Shown here one piece after another: positions 24,438 through 33,292 of a DNA stretch of 43,799 bases; positions within the stretch are counted from its first letter, which is position 1, and every line of letters starts with the position of its first letter. The position numbers and the translations under genes were made by a program. Origin of the DNA: a virus; the IMG/VR virus record IMGVR_UViG_3300035698_003583, positions 1 to 43,799 of that record; one strand, 5' to 3'. The notes below the pieces were generated by a model. It was not told where the DNA came from. It was given only the letters and a program-made list of their open reading frames with translations, and searched no databases.

Positions 24438-24875
24438 ATGATAGTTACAACAAAAGAAATTAAGAAGAAATTAAGAGCTGAGGTTCCGGGCTTGGCTGAT
24501 ACTAAGCTGGATATGGATATTTTACTGCGTGATCCGGCTTATAAGCTGCTTTCGCTACTTACGTTTGAAAAGATTAAAGCAATGTGCAGTATGCAGGGTA
24601 TGAAATTCATACCCGATGTATTTGATTGCGATGACTATGCTCTTGTATTACGGGCGCGTTTTCGTCAACTTCAATACGATTTGATTCAGGCATATCCCCC
24701 GATGGATAAACAATACGCCTGGTTTTTTCCTGAGTGTTTAAGTGTACATGCCATACATGGTCCGCACAATACAAATATAACAATTACGGATGACTGGGTT
24801 ATCAGATATACCGAACCGCAGACAAACGAGATGACGACGAAGTTTAACGGAAAGATATATTTTATAGATGGATGA
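24438..24875 (+). CDS. Agglutinin-C/papain-like cysteine-motif protein
   Basis: This 145-residue protein has FDCDDYALVLRARF (C64), then a HAIHGPHNTN segment (H110) and ITDDWVIRYTEPQTNEM (E126). The 'CDD-[FY]-A ... H-x-x-N ... EPQ' pattern resembles the papain-like domain of fungal agglutinin C-terminal domains and phage relatives. It would be a cysteine peptidase or transferase. The gene begins two bases after the serine-repeat stop, so it is coexpressed with it. Fold inferred from motif order only. Confidence 0.45.
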   Translation: MIVTTKEIKKKLRAEVPGLADTKLDMDILLRDPAYKLLSLLTFEKIKAMCSMQGMKFIPDVFDCDDYALVLRARFRQLQYDLIQAYPPMDKQYAWFFPECLSVHAIHGPHNTNITITDDWVIRYTEPQTNEMTTKFNGKIYFIDG

Positions 24876-24886
24876 GGGAGTGTATA

Positions 24887-26008
24887 ATGAAAAGATTGAC
24901 AACAGTATTAATTATATTTGCTTTATTGTTTTTTCCGCTGGGGTGTAAAACAGAAAAGGATAAAGATGTTCGACCTATTGTTAAGATGACTGAGGAGGTT
25001 GCGTCCAATGCGCTTCAGCATGAGCTTGATCAGCTGCTCTTTCCGGACAGGGCAGTAACGCCGCTGGCTAATCTTACTCCCGAAGAACTAATGACTTTGG
25101 CAGAGCAGACACAGGCACAGATTATTACCTATACAAAAAATACAACGCCAGTAGTAACTGATCAATTGCTTGGCATGGATATTATTGTTGATCCTACTAA
25201 TTGGTCAGTAAATAGGTTTGAAATTTCTGATTTGATAACACTTATACTCGCAGATTATGGACCGGGAACAACCGCTACTCCAAGTCTTACTTTTTATAGT
25301 TCTGCCGCCATCGGGGCAGACGATGCAGATGAAGAATCTGCAAAGATTGATGTTAGGATGCCGACTACGACTGAAGACCACGAATATGGAACTATGGATC
25401 TTCAGGTGATGGAAGATGGCACGGAAGTTACTCATATTCAACTCGATGGCGTTAATGGTCGCACTGAGTTTAAAAAACCAATACTTTTCGAGGCAACATC
25501 ATCCGTTGATAAAGGGGATGCTATTAGCGACGAAATACCAAATGGAACTGATCCTGATGTTGATGCTGCTGGGGAGCAAAGCTGGGATTCAGATGATTTC
25601 TGGCTAAGACATTACGATGGATCAAATCAAAGGGCGATCGTAACAGAATATAATATTCCATTTTCGGCGGCTGAACCAGATACAATGGACGCCCGTGATT
25701 ATATGCCTTTCTTTACGAATAATACCGGCGCAGATATTGTTATACTTTCTATATATGCTATATCGGATGATGATGATGTTGATTTTAGAATTGAAGAGTA
25801 TGATGCTGACGGCTCAAGCAATGAGGTGTTGGTTAAGGCCGAGACGTGTGATACAGGAGCGGGACCGTATACGAATGATGCACAGTCTACAATTACAAAC
25901 GCAACTATAGAAGATGGCCATATACTTGTTTTTGATTTCGACGATAGTGATACTCCAGATTATTTACATTTTACAATCTGGTATAGAGTAAACGGAGATG
26001 TAGACTAA
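24887..26008 (+). CDS. Tail-fibre-like lipoprotein
   Basis: The start is the ATG at 24887 (after GAGGGAG); a longer frame adds five residues without a site. The 373-residue product has an N-terminal hydrophobic signal ending in the lipobox PLGC (C20), so it should be lipid-anchored and surface-exposed. The rest is beta-rich and aspartate- and threonine-rich, with segments typical of phage tail fibres (HIQLDGVNGRTEFKKPI; TAETCDTGAG-like loops; YLHFTIWYRVNGDVD at the end). A phage tail-like domain on a bacterial lipoprotein signal is unusual. Confidence 0.6.
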   Translation: MKRLTTVLIIFALLFFPLGCKTEKDKDVRPIVKMTEEVASNALQHELDQLLFPDRAVTPLANLTPEELMTLAEQTQAQIITYTKNTTPVVTDQLLGMDIIVDPTNWSVNRFEISDLITLILADYGPGTTATPSLTFYSSAAIGADDADEESAKIDVRMPTTTEDHEYGTMDLQVMEDGTEVTHIQLDGVNGRTEFKKPILFEATSSVDKGDAISDEIPNGTDPDVDAAGEQSWDSDDFWLRHYDGSNQRAIVTEYNIPFSAAEPDTMDARDYMPFFTNNTGADIVILSIYAISDDDDVDFRIEEYDADGSSNEVLVKAETCDTGAGPYTNDAQSTITNATIEDGHILVFDFDDSDTPDYLHFTIWYRVNGDVD

Positions 26009-26190
26009 TGAAATTATTTATAGCATTAATATTCATGATATGTTTTTGTACACCTACGACTATTCATAGTGGGATGGTAGTTGGTAATTATTATTCAGGT
26101 GGTGGTGCCCCTGCCGCCAACCCAATGACGATAACACTCGGGGCTAATGATATAATAGGGTTAGGCACCAATGATAAAATAGTATTTTAA
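26008..26190 (+). CDS. 60-residue protein with signal peptide
   Basis: A Sec-type signal (MKLFIALIFMICFCTPTTIHSG) is followed by about 38 residues of small and polar residues (GGGAPAANPMTITLGANDIIG). The start overlaps the previous stop (TAATG). No enzyme motif is seen; it may be a small secreted or periplasmic peptide, or a minor fibre tip. Confidence 0.5.
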   Translation: MKLFIALIFMICFCTPTTIHSGMVVGNYYSGGGAPAANPMTITLGANDIIGLGTNDKIVF

Positions 26191-26204
26191 ATGGAGGGGG
26201 AAGA

Positions 26205-26777
26205 ATGAAGATGAAAAGAAAGTTATTTACATTATTAATGGGAAGTTTATTGTTGGTAGGTTTGATCGGCAATGCTTACGCAGGCTCTCTTGAAGCGGGA
26301 GCCGGAACTGACATTGAAATGAAGATGGGCGATGCTGTTGGTGCCAATAAGGTTTCGTTTCTTGATTCGGGTGATAATGAGGTTGCAAGCATCGACAGCG
26401 ATGGAAACTTATTGGCATATTCAGTTAGCGGCCCGGCACTTTTTACAACCGATGCAAGTGGTGTTATAACACTAACTGTAAATGCGGTTAATTACGGCTC
26501 TGATACAGGCAAAGCGAATATCCCAACCGGTTACTGTGACGCTGCCGCTGATGTAGGCAACTGGGTAGCTCTTGTAAGCTCTGCTGCTGATGCATACCAA
26601 ATGACATCAGATGATGAATCGAATCAGTTTATCATTGCTGCTAATGCAGCAGCATTAACCGCAAACGATGAACTTGACGTAGATGGCACGATGGTCTGCG
26701 TGATGTGTATAGCGGCTGAATTATGGAAAGTCACTGGCTACATGGGTGCTATTCCTACAGATGGGGGTGCGCCATGA
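26205..26777 (+). CDS. Secreted tail-fibre-like protein
   Basis: This 190-residue protein has a clear Sec signal (MKMKRKLFTLLMGSLLLVGLIGNAYA, cleavage after AYA). The mature part contains GANKVSFLDSGDNEVASIDSDGNLLA, a pattern common in phage fibres, and an alanine-rich second half with paired cysteines (CVMC). A strong GGAGGGGGAAG site precedes it. The gene overlaps the next by four bases. Confidence 0.55.
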   Translation: MKMKRKLFTLLMGSLLLVGLIGNAYAGSLEAGAGTDIEMKMGDAVGANKVSFLDSGDNEVASIDSDGNLLAYSVSGPALFTTDASGVITLTVNAVNYGSDTGKANIPTGYCDAAADVGNWVALVSSAADAYQMTSDDESNQFIIAANAAALTANDELDVDGTMVCVMCIAAELWKVTGYMGAIPTDGGAP

Positions 26778-27835
26778 TGAAAAAGATATTTCTGATATTA
26801 TTATTTATTGGGTTTTTATTTTCCACTTCTTATGCTTTCAATCCTTTGGTTGTTTGTTCGGGGATGCCAACTGCTGGTGGTGGTGACACAACCAAACCGA
26901 CTTTAGATTCAATATCAGCAGACGGTGATGATTGGACATTCACTTATTCTGAAAATGTAACGGCAACCGATGATGGTGATATGTGCGATACACATACAGC
27001 CACCACATCAACAGCCGGAGCATTAACCTTCACCTATCTGTCCGGGGCAAGAGGATCAGCAAGCGTTTTCCATTGTACCAGTTCTACTGCAATCGTTAAT
27101 GGGGAAACAATATCAGCCGGTGAATATACGGAAGGTACTATTGCTGATACGTCTGCTAATATACTTGACGCTATTGGCGATTGGACTGCTGATTGGACTA
27201 ATGCAACGGCTGGAACGTCTTATCTAATAGACCTTGATTTTGAGTCTGCTGGTATTGATTGGGATGCCACTCAGGGTACAGAACAAACCGCAGGAAACGT
27301 TGACGCAAACGGAGAGTGGTGTGACGCCGATACTACAGCAAACCATTTCAAGAATGGATCTCAGGGGCTTTATGCATATGGTGCCGATACGGATGTGTAT
27401 CTTGAAGAAGGTTTAGGCGGTAGCTATTCGACGTTTATTATTGATTTCTGGCTTAGAGGTTCAGACACATCAACTTCGTCCATGTTTCAATTTCGATATG
27501 CTTCTGATTATACATACTTGATTCAATTCTGGTCTGGCCATGAAATAAGAGTCAACGCTAATGGCGGTGATGCAGTGCTAACTGATCTTGTCGTTTCTAA
27601 TGACACATGGACACATGTTAGGGTTTCCATTGAGGAAGAAACAGCAGATGGGAACGATGATGGGGAAGTAAAAGTTTGGATGTCTACAAGCGACACTGAT
27701 TTCGATGGCGATGCTGCGGATTATACAGATAGTACTGTTGATACCTGTGATTTTGCGACTATAAAATTACGGTTTGTGGGGCCATATACCAGCGACACTA
27801 ATGCTTTTGATGACGTACAAGTTTGGGAGCCGTGA
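26774..27835 (+). CDS. Secreted protein with Ig-like and LamG-like domains
   Basis: The ATG ATG at 26774 overlaps the previous stop and follows GGGGGTGCGCC; a longer frame has no site. The 353-residue product has a Sec signal (MMKKIFLILLFIGF ... SYA), an Ig-like repeat with the 'TKPTLDSISADGDDWTFTYSENV' pattern of SwmB-type domains (about 45-150), and a LamG-like C-terminal domain (LDFESAGIDWDATQG ... WTHVRVSIEEE). LamG domains bind sugars or proteins. It overlaps the next start by one base. Confidence 0.6.
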   Translation: MMKKIFLILLFIGFLFSTSYAFNPLVVCSGMPTAGGGDTTKPTLDSISADGDDWTFTYSENVTATDDGDMCDTHTATTSTAGALTFTYLSGARGSASVFHCTSSTAIVNGETISAGEYTEGTIADTSANILDAIGDWTADWTNATAGTSYLIDLDFESAGIDWDATQGTEQTAGNVDANGEWCDADTTANHFKNGSQGLYAYGADTDVYLEEGLGGSYSTFIIDFWLRGSDTSTSSMFQFRYASDYTYLIQFWSGHEIRVNANGGDAVLTDLVVSNDTWTHVRVSIEEETADGNDDGEVKVWMSTSDTDFDGDAADYTDSTVDTCDFATIKLRFVGPYTSDTNAFDDVQVWEP

Positions 27836-28686
27836 TGAAATTTTTAAAGATACTACTAATATACAGCTTGACTTTATTTTTACCTCTACAAGCATTTAGT
27901 GCTACCAGAATATTCTTTGAAGATTATGAAACAACTGTTTTCTCAGAGCATTTTCTTGAAAATCAATACGGTACAAGTTATCTGGAGTATTGGAATATAT
28001 TTAAAGCTGAAATGTCGCAATCCAATACGTCTTATGCTGGTACATATTCAGCGGTAGTCGATGCCTATTCTGCCAATAATCCTCATGCCGCTATGGGTAA
28101 CGGCGCGAGAGATTACGGCAATCTATCTAATTTTGATTTGGGTGTTTTTGAAAATAGGTATTTCTATATTAGATGGTATCAGCAATGGGAAGATGGAACT
28201 TCGTATAATAGTGATGGTGGCGGAAACAAAATTATCTATATCGGCTGCGGTGGAGATTATTACTATCTCTCAAAAAAATATGACGATAATTTTGTACTCG
28301 TAATCAGGGACGCTTATGGGGGCAACAGTCTGTATGGCGACTGGTATTATGGCGCGATAGACTATGATGATGATGCATGGCACAAGATGGAGATCTACAT
28401 AGATTTTGGTTCATCTAATGAAGCATCTGATGGTTCAACATGGATTGAAATTGATGATCTTCGGGTATTTTCAGTAAGTGATTTGAATTTTAAAACGCTT
28501 CCATCACCAATAGATTGTATCTCTTCCCCCGGAAATTGTACATCTTGCTCCGGTACACAAGATGTTCGTTATGATAATTTAGAAATTTATACACTTACCG
28601 GCCCTGGAGATATTCCAGGTGAAGAAGCAACCCCAACAATCTCAGGCGCAAGCGGTGTAACAATAAGCGGGGGGGTTTTTCAATAA
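27835..28686 (+). CDS. Secreted LamG- or lyase-like beta-jelly-roll protein
   Basis: The ATG at 27835 follows TTGGGAG and overlaps the prior stop. The 283-residue product has a signal (MKFLKILLIYSLTLFLPLQAFSA) and a beta-rich body with YFYIRWYQQWEDG, NKIIYIG and WHKMEIYIDFGS. These resemble the concanavalin-like fold shared by polysaccharide lyases and LamG domains. No catalytic residue set can be assigned, so binding and enzyme activity are both possible. A cysteine pair (NCTSC) lies near the end. Confidence 0.55.
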   Translation: MKFLKILLIYSLTLFLPLQAFSATRIFFEDYETTVFSEHFLENQYGTSYLEYWNIFKAEMSQSNTSYAGTYSAVVDAYSANNPHAAMGNGARDYGNLSNFDLGVFENRYFYIRWYQQWEDGTSYNSDGGGNKIIYIGCGGDYYYLSKKYDDNFVLVIRDAYGGNSLYGDWYYGAIDYDDDAWHKMEIYIDFGSSNEASDGSTWIEIDDLRVFSVSDLNFKTLPSPIDCISSPGNCTSCSGTQDVRYDNLEIYTLTGPGDIPGEEATPTISGASGVTISGGVFQ

Positions 28687-28811
28687 TGGATAGCTTAGAC
28701 TTTGAAAAAATAAAGAGCGATGAGGAATTTAAGGATATCCTTGCTATCTTATATCACAATCATCACACAGCCGTCTGCCTGGCCAATATCAACGGGGGCC
28801 GTTTTAAATGA
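28686..28811 (+). CDS. 41-residue hypothetical protein
   Basis: A short frame opens at the TAATG junction with the previous stop and ends in an ATGA overlap with the next gene. The product is acidic at the start (SLDFEKIKSDEEF) and has LYHNHHTAVC. It may be a translation-coupling link to the glycosyltransferase gene. Function unknown. Confidence 0.45.
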   Translation: MDSLDFEKIKSDEEFKDILAILYHNHHTAVCLANINGGRFK

Positions 28812-29611
28812 TAGACAGCACAATGATAGACATAAGCATAATAATACCCGCTTGTAATGAGCAGTTTTTGCAACCGACGGTGAATGATATTCTCGCTAAG
28901 GCAAAGAGTAATATTGAGATCATAGTCTATCTCGATGAGTTCTGGCCCACTCCTCCTATAGAAGATTATCCAAGCGTTACCCTCATACATCATAGTAAAC
29001 GAATGGGTATGCGTCCGGCGATTAACTCCTGTGCAGCTATAGCGAGAGGTAAGTACTTGATGAAGCTTGATGCTCACTGCATGCTCGACGAAGGATTTGA
29101 TCAGAAACTTATGGCCGATTGTAAACCTGATTATACTCTGGTACCTATTCGCTATGAACTTGATGCCCAGCGATGGAAGCGGAAAGATAAGTATTATGAG
29201 TTTGAGCGAATTGATCCCCTGACGTTAAAAGGTAAACGCTGGCCTGAATATGCTGATAAAGTAAAGGGACAAACCCTGCCTGAGTTAATGACATTCCAAG
29301 GTTCATGTTGGTTTATGCTCCGTGATAGATTTTTGTCTCTCGGTGGTCTTGACGATGTTAATTACGGTTCGATGGGAAGAGAAGCTCAGGAGGTGTGTCT
29401 GAAGTCGTGGCTATCCGGTGGTAAGTGTATACTCGATCGTAATACTTGGTATGCCCACTGGAGCAAGCCGGGGTCATCAGCGATTAAAAATATGTCCGAG
29501 GAGAAAAAGAAATCCCAAGCGTTTGCAATTGATTTCTGGACGAATGATCGCTGGAGTAAACAAGTAAGAAGATTTTCTTGGTTGATGGAACATTTTGAGC
29601 TGGATAAATAA
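28808..29611 (+). CDS. GT2-fold glycosyltransferase, GT27-like
   Basis: This 267-residue enzyme has a GT-A fold: IDISIIIPACNEQ at the start, then the metal site KLDAHCMLDEGFD (D88-A-H90), and TFQGSCWFMLRDRF followed by GREAQEVCLKSWLSGGK (residues 190-206) and TWYAHW. The DxH metal motif and the 'x-E-x-x-x-K-x-W-x-S-GG' helix recall the polypeptide GalNAc-transferase family (GT27), which starts mucin-type O-glycosylation on serine or threonine. Donor and acceptor are not known. It begins the modification cassette. Confidence 0.7.
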   Translation: MIDSTMIDISIIIPACNEQFLQPTVNDILAKAKSNIEIIVYLDEFWPTPPIEDYPSVTLIHHSKRMGMRPAINSCAAIARGKYLMKLDAHCMLDEGFDQKLMADCKPDYTLVPIRYELDAQRWKRKDKYYEFERIDPLTLKGKRWPEYADKVKGQTLPELMTFQGSCWFMLRDRFLSLGGLDDVNYGSMGREAQEVCLKSWLSGGKCILDRNTWYAHWSKPGSSAIKNMSEEKKKSQAFAIDFWTNDRWSKQVRRFSWLMEHFELDK

Positions 29612-29749
29612 ATGAATGTACGATATGTTATAAATAGTTTAATGAAGGGGTCAAACAGACCGGTGATGACGTTTAAAACTTTTATATATAGTTAGCCCTA
29701 TGATTAGTGTTATAAACGCTTATACAGACGGAATTAAAAGGAGACGATA

Positions 29750-30373
29750 ATGGACGGAGTAAAGTACGTGACTGAAAATTATGTTCTAATGGGTGATAAA
29801 GGACAAAAGGTTTTGAAAGATATTAATCGACGAAAACTCTATACTTTATTTGCTAACCTGGGGTTTACTAAAGGGTGTGAGATCGGTGTTCAACGAGGTA
29901 GAAATGCGGCTGAGTTATTCAATCAGATACCAGGGTTAAGTCTGTATCTCGTTGAGCCGTATAAAGATCATCCCTTTGGTTGTCAATCCTGGCCGGTCGA
30001 TGTGTTTCAAAAGTATAAAGATCAGGCTCACGATAGACTGAAAGGGCGGGACGTTGAGTTTTTAGAAATGTTTAGTGAACAGGCGGTATCGCATATAGCA
30101 GATAATTCCCTTGATTTTGTTTATATCGACGGAGATCACTCATATAGATTTGCAATGATGGATATAATAATGTACGAGCGGAAAGTTCGTCCCGGTGGTA
30201 TTATATCCGGTCACGATTACGGTTATAGAAACGACAGTAGAGGTAAAAGGCCAAGGGTAACCGCAGCGGTTAATCACTTCACTGCCATACATAAAATAAA
30301 TCCTTGGTTTATAACCGACAAGAATGTTCTTGAAGATAAAGAAGGATATCCATCGTGGTTTTGGTTTAAATAA
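29750..30373 (+). CDS. Class I methyltransferase (FkbM / Methyltransf_24 type), copy 1
   Basis: This 207-residue enzyme has CEIGVQRGRNAAELF (SAM-binding motif I), SLYLVEPYKD, DNSLDFVYIDGDHSY and VRPGGIISGHDYGYR, the motif order of the Methyltransf_24 family that methylates sugar hydroxyls. It starts after AAAAGGAGACGATA. Two paralogues follow at 30375 and 32319. A role in capping glycans made by the neighbouring glycosyltransferases is inferred. Confidence 0.75.
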   Translation: MDGVKYVTENYVLMGDKGQKVLKDINRRKLYTLFANLGFTKGCEIGVQRGRNAAELFNQIPGLSLYLVEPYKDHPFGCQSWPVDVFQKYKDQAHDRLKGRDVEFLEMFSEQAVSHIADNSLDFVYIDGDHSYRFAMMDIIMYERKVRPGGIISGHDYGYRNDSRGKRPRVTAAVNHFTAIHKINPWFITDKNVLEDKEGYPSWFWFK

Positions 30374-30374
30374 T

Positions 30375-30962
30375 ATGAATAAATTAATTCAAAAAAGATT
30401 TAGCATACGCCGCAAGGGCAGTTTGCCTTTTACGAACAGAGGCGGTGATTTAAAACGTTCGGATCTGGCAGTATTATTTGCAGACTTGGGATTTACTTCC
30501 GGCGCAGAGGTTGGAGCCGCGATGGGTAAGTTTTCTGCCACACTATGTACCGCCAATAAGGATCTAAGATTGATCGCCGTCGATCCCTGGCAGGAGACTA
30601 AAGATTCACCTATTAGTGATGAACAAAATGCAAAGAATTACACTCAGGCTCAACAGAGATTAAAAGGGTTTAATATCGATTTTAAAAGAATGCAAAGCAT
30701 GGAAGCAGCTGAGTTCGTTGAAGACGAGTCATTGGATTTTGTTTACATCGATGCGTTGCATGATTTTGATTCCGTGATGAGGGATGTCATCGAGTGGAGC
30801 AAGAAGGTCAAGAAAGGTGGAATCGTTGCCGGGCATGATTATACCCATGTGGGTTATACCGGAGTAATTACTGCCGTAGATGCTTATACGATAGCGCATC
30901 ATATCACACCTTGGTATATAACAAAGGACCATCCAAATAGCTTTTTCTGGGTGAAACCATGA
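30375..30962 (+). CDS. Class I methyltransferase (FkbM / Methyltransf_24 type), copy 2
   Basis: This 195-residue paralogue has AEVGAAMGKFSATL, LIAVDPWQE, ESLDFVYIDALHDF and VKKGGIVAGHDYTHV. The ATG at 30375 is taken; an in-frame upstream reading overlaps the previous gene and lacks a site. The ribosome site is weak. It shares its four-base end overlap with the next glycosyltransferase-like gene. Confidence 0.75.
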   Translation: MNKLIQKRFSIRRKGSLPFTNRGGDLKRSDLAVLFADLGFTSGAEVGAAMGKFSATLCTANKDLRLIAVDPWQETKDSPISDEQNAKNYTQAQQRLKGFNIDFKRMQSMEAAEFVEDESLDFVYIDALHDFDSVMRDVIEWSKKVKKGGIVAGHDYTHVGYTGVITAVDAYTIAHHITPWYITKDHPNSFFWVKP

Positions 30963-31591
30963 TAACTGTTGTTTACTATACATCTAATCGTGAGAACGAA
31001 GAGTTTGAAGCGAAGATACGTCAAAGGCTACTGTCTATAATAGGAGATACTCCTTTGATTTCTGTATCACAGAAACCAATAGATTTTGGTCATAACATTT
31101 GCGTCGGCGATGTTGGTACCTCGGATGCAAATATCTATCAGCAGTTAATAATTGGTTGCGAGGCCGCTACGACTCCGCTGATAGCAACGGCTGAAGCCGA
31201 TTGTTTATATCCACCCGTGGGTTACTTTGATTTCGTACCCGATGATATGGACATGGCATATAGATACACTAATCTTTACGTACTACAGAAAGGAAGTTTT
31301 TGGCGAAAGGATTATTCACTATGTGGGCAGGTGGCAGGGAGAGAATATCTACTCAAGTGGATAAAACGTAGGTTAACAAAAGAGAGGGTAAAAGGTTGGA
31401 CGACAAAGGAATTAAGAAAGAAAGACTTTTTTCCCAAGTGGAGAAACTTTAAAACATTTTCGTCTGAGTTGCCGATTGTTAATATTAAAACAGAACAGGG
31501 CATGAGAATGACTTGCGCAACGAGTAAGGACCGTAAACGTTCGCTGCCGTATTTTGGTTCTGCGGTAGGTGTTATTGATGAATTATTTTAA
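30959..31591 (+). CDS. Glycosyltransferase-like protein (YYT...SVSQKPIDFG family), copy 1
   Basis: This 210-residue protein begins VVYYTSNREN and has SVSQKPIDFGHNICVG, NIYQQLIIGCEA and TAEADCLYPP. The E-[AH]-D-x-[LI]-Y block resembles a GT-A metal site. The same order occurs in 31597-32319 and in the broken gene at 33289-35158. The family has no name I recall. The gene overlaps the previous methyltransferase by four bases. Confidence 0.55.
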   Translation: MITVVYYTSNRENEEFEAKIRQRLLSIIGDTPLISVSQKPIDFGHNICVGDVGTSDANIYQQLIIGCEAATTPLIATAEADCLYPPVGYFDFVPDDMDMAYRYTNLYVLQKGSFWRKDYSLCGQVAGREYLLKWIKRRLTKERVKGWTTKELRKKDFFPKWRNFKTFSSELPIVNIKTEQGMRMTCATSKDRKRSLPYFGSAVGVIDELF

Positions 31592-31596
31592 ACGAT

Positions 31597-32319
31597 ATGA
31601 ATAAAACAAACTCAAAAGGCTTAGTCTACTATACTGATAATCACGGCAGTGAGAGTATATTAAATACATGTAGGCAGCAGATACAGCGTTGCGCAGATAT
31701 ATATAATCTTCCTATCGTATCAGTGTCTCAGAAACCAATAGACTTTGGACAAAATATTGTAATGAGCATCGGACGATCTAATGAATCTATATTTAAGCAG
31801 ATTTTAAAGGGTGTCGAGGAGTGCGATACGGAAATAATCTTCTTGCTCGAACATGATCTATTATATCACCCTACACATTTTAATTTCGAACCCAGCGATG
31901 ATAATACTTTTTATTACGATCACAATAGATGGGCTGTTTGCGCTGATACAGGTAAGGCAACTTTTTATTATACTAATTGTCCATCTTTGTTATGTGCGCG
32001 AAGGTCATTACTGCTTGATCATTATTCAAGATGTGTCGAGTTGATAAAAGAGCACGGGTTTGTAAAACGGAATGGATATTCACCGCCTAAAGGATTGCCA
32101 AAAAGTGAGCGAGCAGGGCTGGTCGATAATTATTTCGCACCCGGTGTAACGTTGGATATCAGACGAAGCGATGCCTGGACTCGTAGAAGGATGAACAGAT
32201 CTCAATTTAGAAATGAAAAAAGTTGTAGAGGTTGGATTGAGTCAGATAGCGTACCCGACTGGGGTGAAACAAAAGGCAGATTTAATGAATTTTTGGCCGA
32301 GATAGCGCAGGGGAATTAA
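31597..32319 (+). CDS. Glycosyltransferase-like protein (YYT...SVSQKPIDFG family), copy 2
   Basis: This 240-residue paralogue has GLVYYTDNHGSE, SVSQKPIDFGQNIVMSIG, SIFKQILKGVEEC and LLEHDLLYHP, then a longer C-terminal part (NCPSLLCARRSLL, GWIESDSVPDWGET). The E-H-D block matches copy 1 and the broken copy. Enzymatic role inferred from motif and neighbours. Confidence 0.55.
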   Translation: MNKTNSKGLVYYTDNHGSESILNTCRQQIQRCADIYNLPIVSVSQKPIDFGQNIVMSIGRSNESIFKQILKGVEECDTEIIFLLEHDLLYHPTHFNFEPSDDNTFYYDHNRWAVCADTGKATFYYTNCPSLLCARRSLLLDHYSRCVELIKEHGFVKRNGYSPPKGLPKSERAGLVDNYFAPGVTLDIRRSDAWTRRRMNRSQFRNEKSCRGWIESDSVPDWGETKGRFNEFLAEIAQGN

Positions 32320-32918
32320 TGAACTTAGCAAAACTTATACGTGATAAATTTAATTACAATGGTCCTTATATATTGCCGGCGAAGGTTAAGGGATTTAAAC
32401 GCGGTGGTCTTATTAATCTATTCGCTGAGTTTGGTTTACAGTCTGGCGCTGAGATTGGTGTCGCAGAAGGTAAGTTTTCTGAATTTATACTCAAGACAAT
32501 TCCAGGCTTACATTTACTTGGTGTAGATCCGTGGATGCCCGACGATGAAGATCAGCGCTCGTTGATAAACGGTAAACAATTAGCGGATAAACGGTTTGAT
32601 CAAGCTAATGATGTCTATGCACCGTATGAACACGCGACGATTCGCCGTGCGACAAGCATGGAGGGCGTGCGTGATGTAGAAAAAGAAAGTTTAGATTTTA
32701 TATACATCGACGGCAATCATCAATTTGATTTTGTAATGCAGGATCTTATCGAATGGGGTAGACGTGTACGGTCGGGTGGAATTATATCCGGGCATGATTA
32801 TTATCGTTTTAGACGTGCGGGCGTAGTTGATGCCGTGAATGTTTATACTCGTATGCATAACGTATCCGAGTGGTATACAACAGATGAACGAAAACCTACA
32901 TTTTTTTGGGTTAAATAA
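32319..32918 (+). CDS. Class I methyltransferase (FkbM / Methyltransf_24 type), copy 3
   Basis: This 199-residue enzyme has AEIGVAEGKFSEFI, LLGVDPWMPDD, ESLDFIYIDGNHQF and VRSGGIISGHDYYR. The ATG overlaps the stop of the previous gene by one base. It is more similar to copy 2 (GVDPW/AVDPW, F-x-x-V-M) than to copy 1. Confidence 0.75.
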   Translation: MNLAKLIRDKFNYNGPYILPAKVKGFKRGGLINLFAEFGLQSGAEIGVAEGKFSEFILKTIPGLHLLGVDPWMPDDEDQRSLINGKQLADKRFDQANDVYAPYEHATIRRATSMEGVRDVEKESLDFIYIDGNHQFDFVMQDLIEWGRRVRSGGIISGHDYYRFRRAGVVDAVNVYTRMHNVSEWYTTDERKPTFFWVK

Positions 32919-32980
32919 AAGGGCAATGATGCTATTAGCAGTTAATGAATTATTTTCAAAACAGTCAAAAGGAGACTAAA

Positions 32981-33292
32981 ATGAAAAATGAAAAAGACAG
33001 GACAGGAAGTTCACCGCTACCACAGGGAGTAAAAGATGAGTTGAAAAAGAAAGTATCATTAAAAGCAGTAATAGAAGGGGAACGAATATTGATGCCTTTC
33101 GGGGATATGCTTAATGCGCTTGTGGCGGATGAAGGAATTAAAGCTCGACGTATAGGCTGGCTGGAGCAGGGGGCACCCGAGGATTATATCACGATGAGAG
33201 GCGGTCAGCTGCATATATTCACTAAGGGTAAAATGCATACTTTTACTGTCGGCGATGGAGATATTACCAATGAAGATTGGGTTATAATATGA
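32981..33292 (+). CDS. Tad2/DUF2829-like small protein
   Basis: An AAAAGGAG site 7 bases before the ATG at 32981 sets this 103-residue protein. Residues 37-103 contain MPFGDMLNALV, KARRIGWLEQGAPEDYI, and the ending GDGDITNEDWVII. This order (F-G-x-x-L, R-x-G-W, D ... DW-x-[IV]) fits DUF2829, which includes the anti-Thoeris protein Tad2 that sponges cyclic ADP-ribose signals. The match is by pattern only. It lies inside the sugar-modification cassette with an ATGA overlap to the next gene. Confidence 0.45.
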   Translation: MKNEKDRTGSSPLPQGVKDELKKKVSLKAVIEGERILMPFGDMLNALVADEGIKARRIGWLEQGAPEDYITMRGGQLHIFTKGKMHTFTVGDGDITNEDWVII

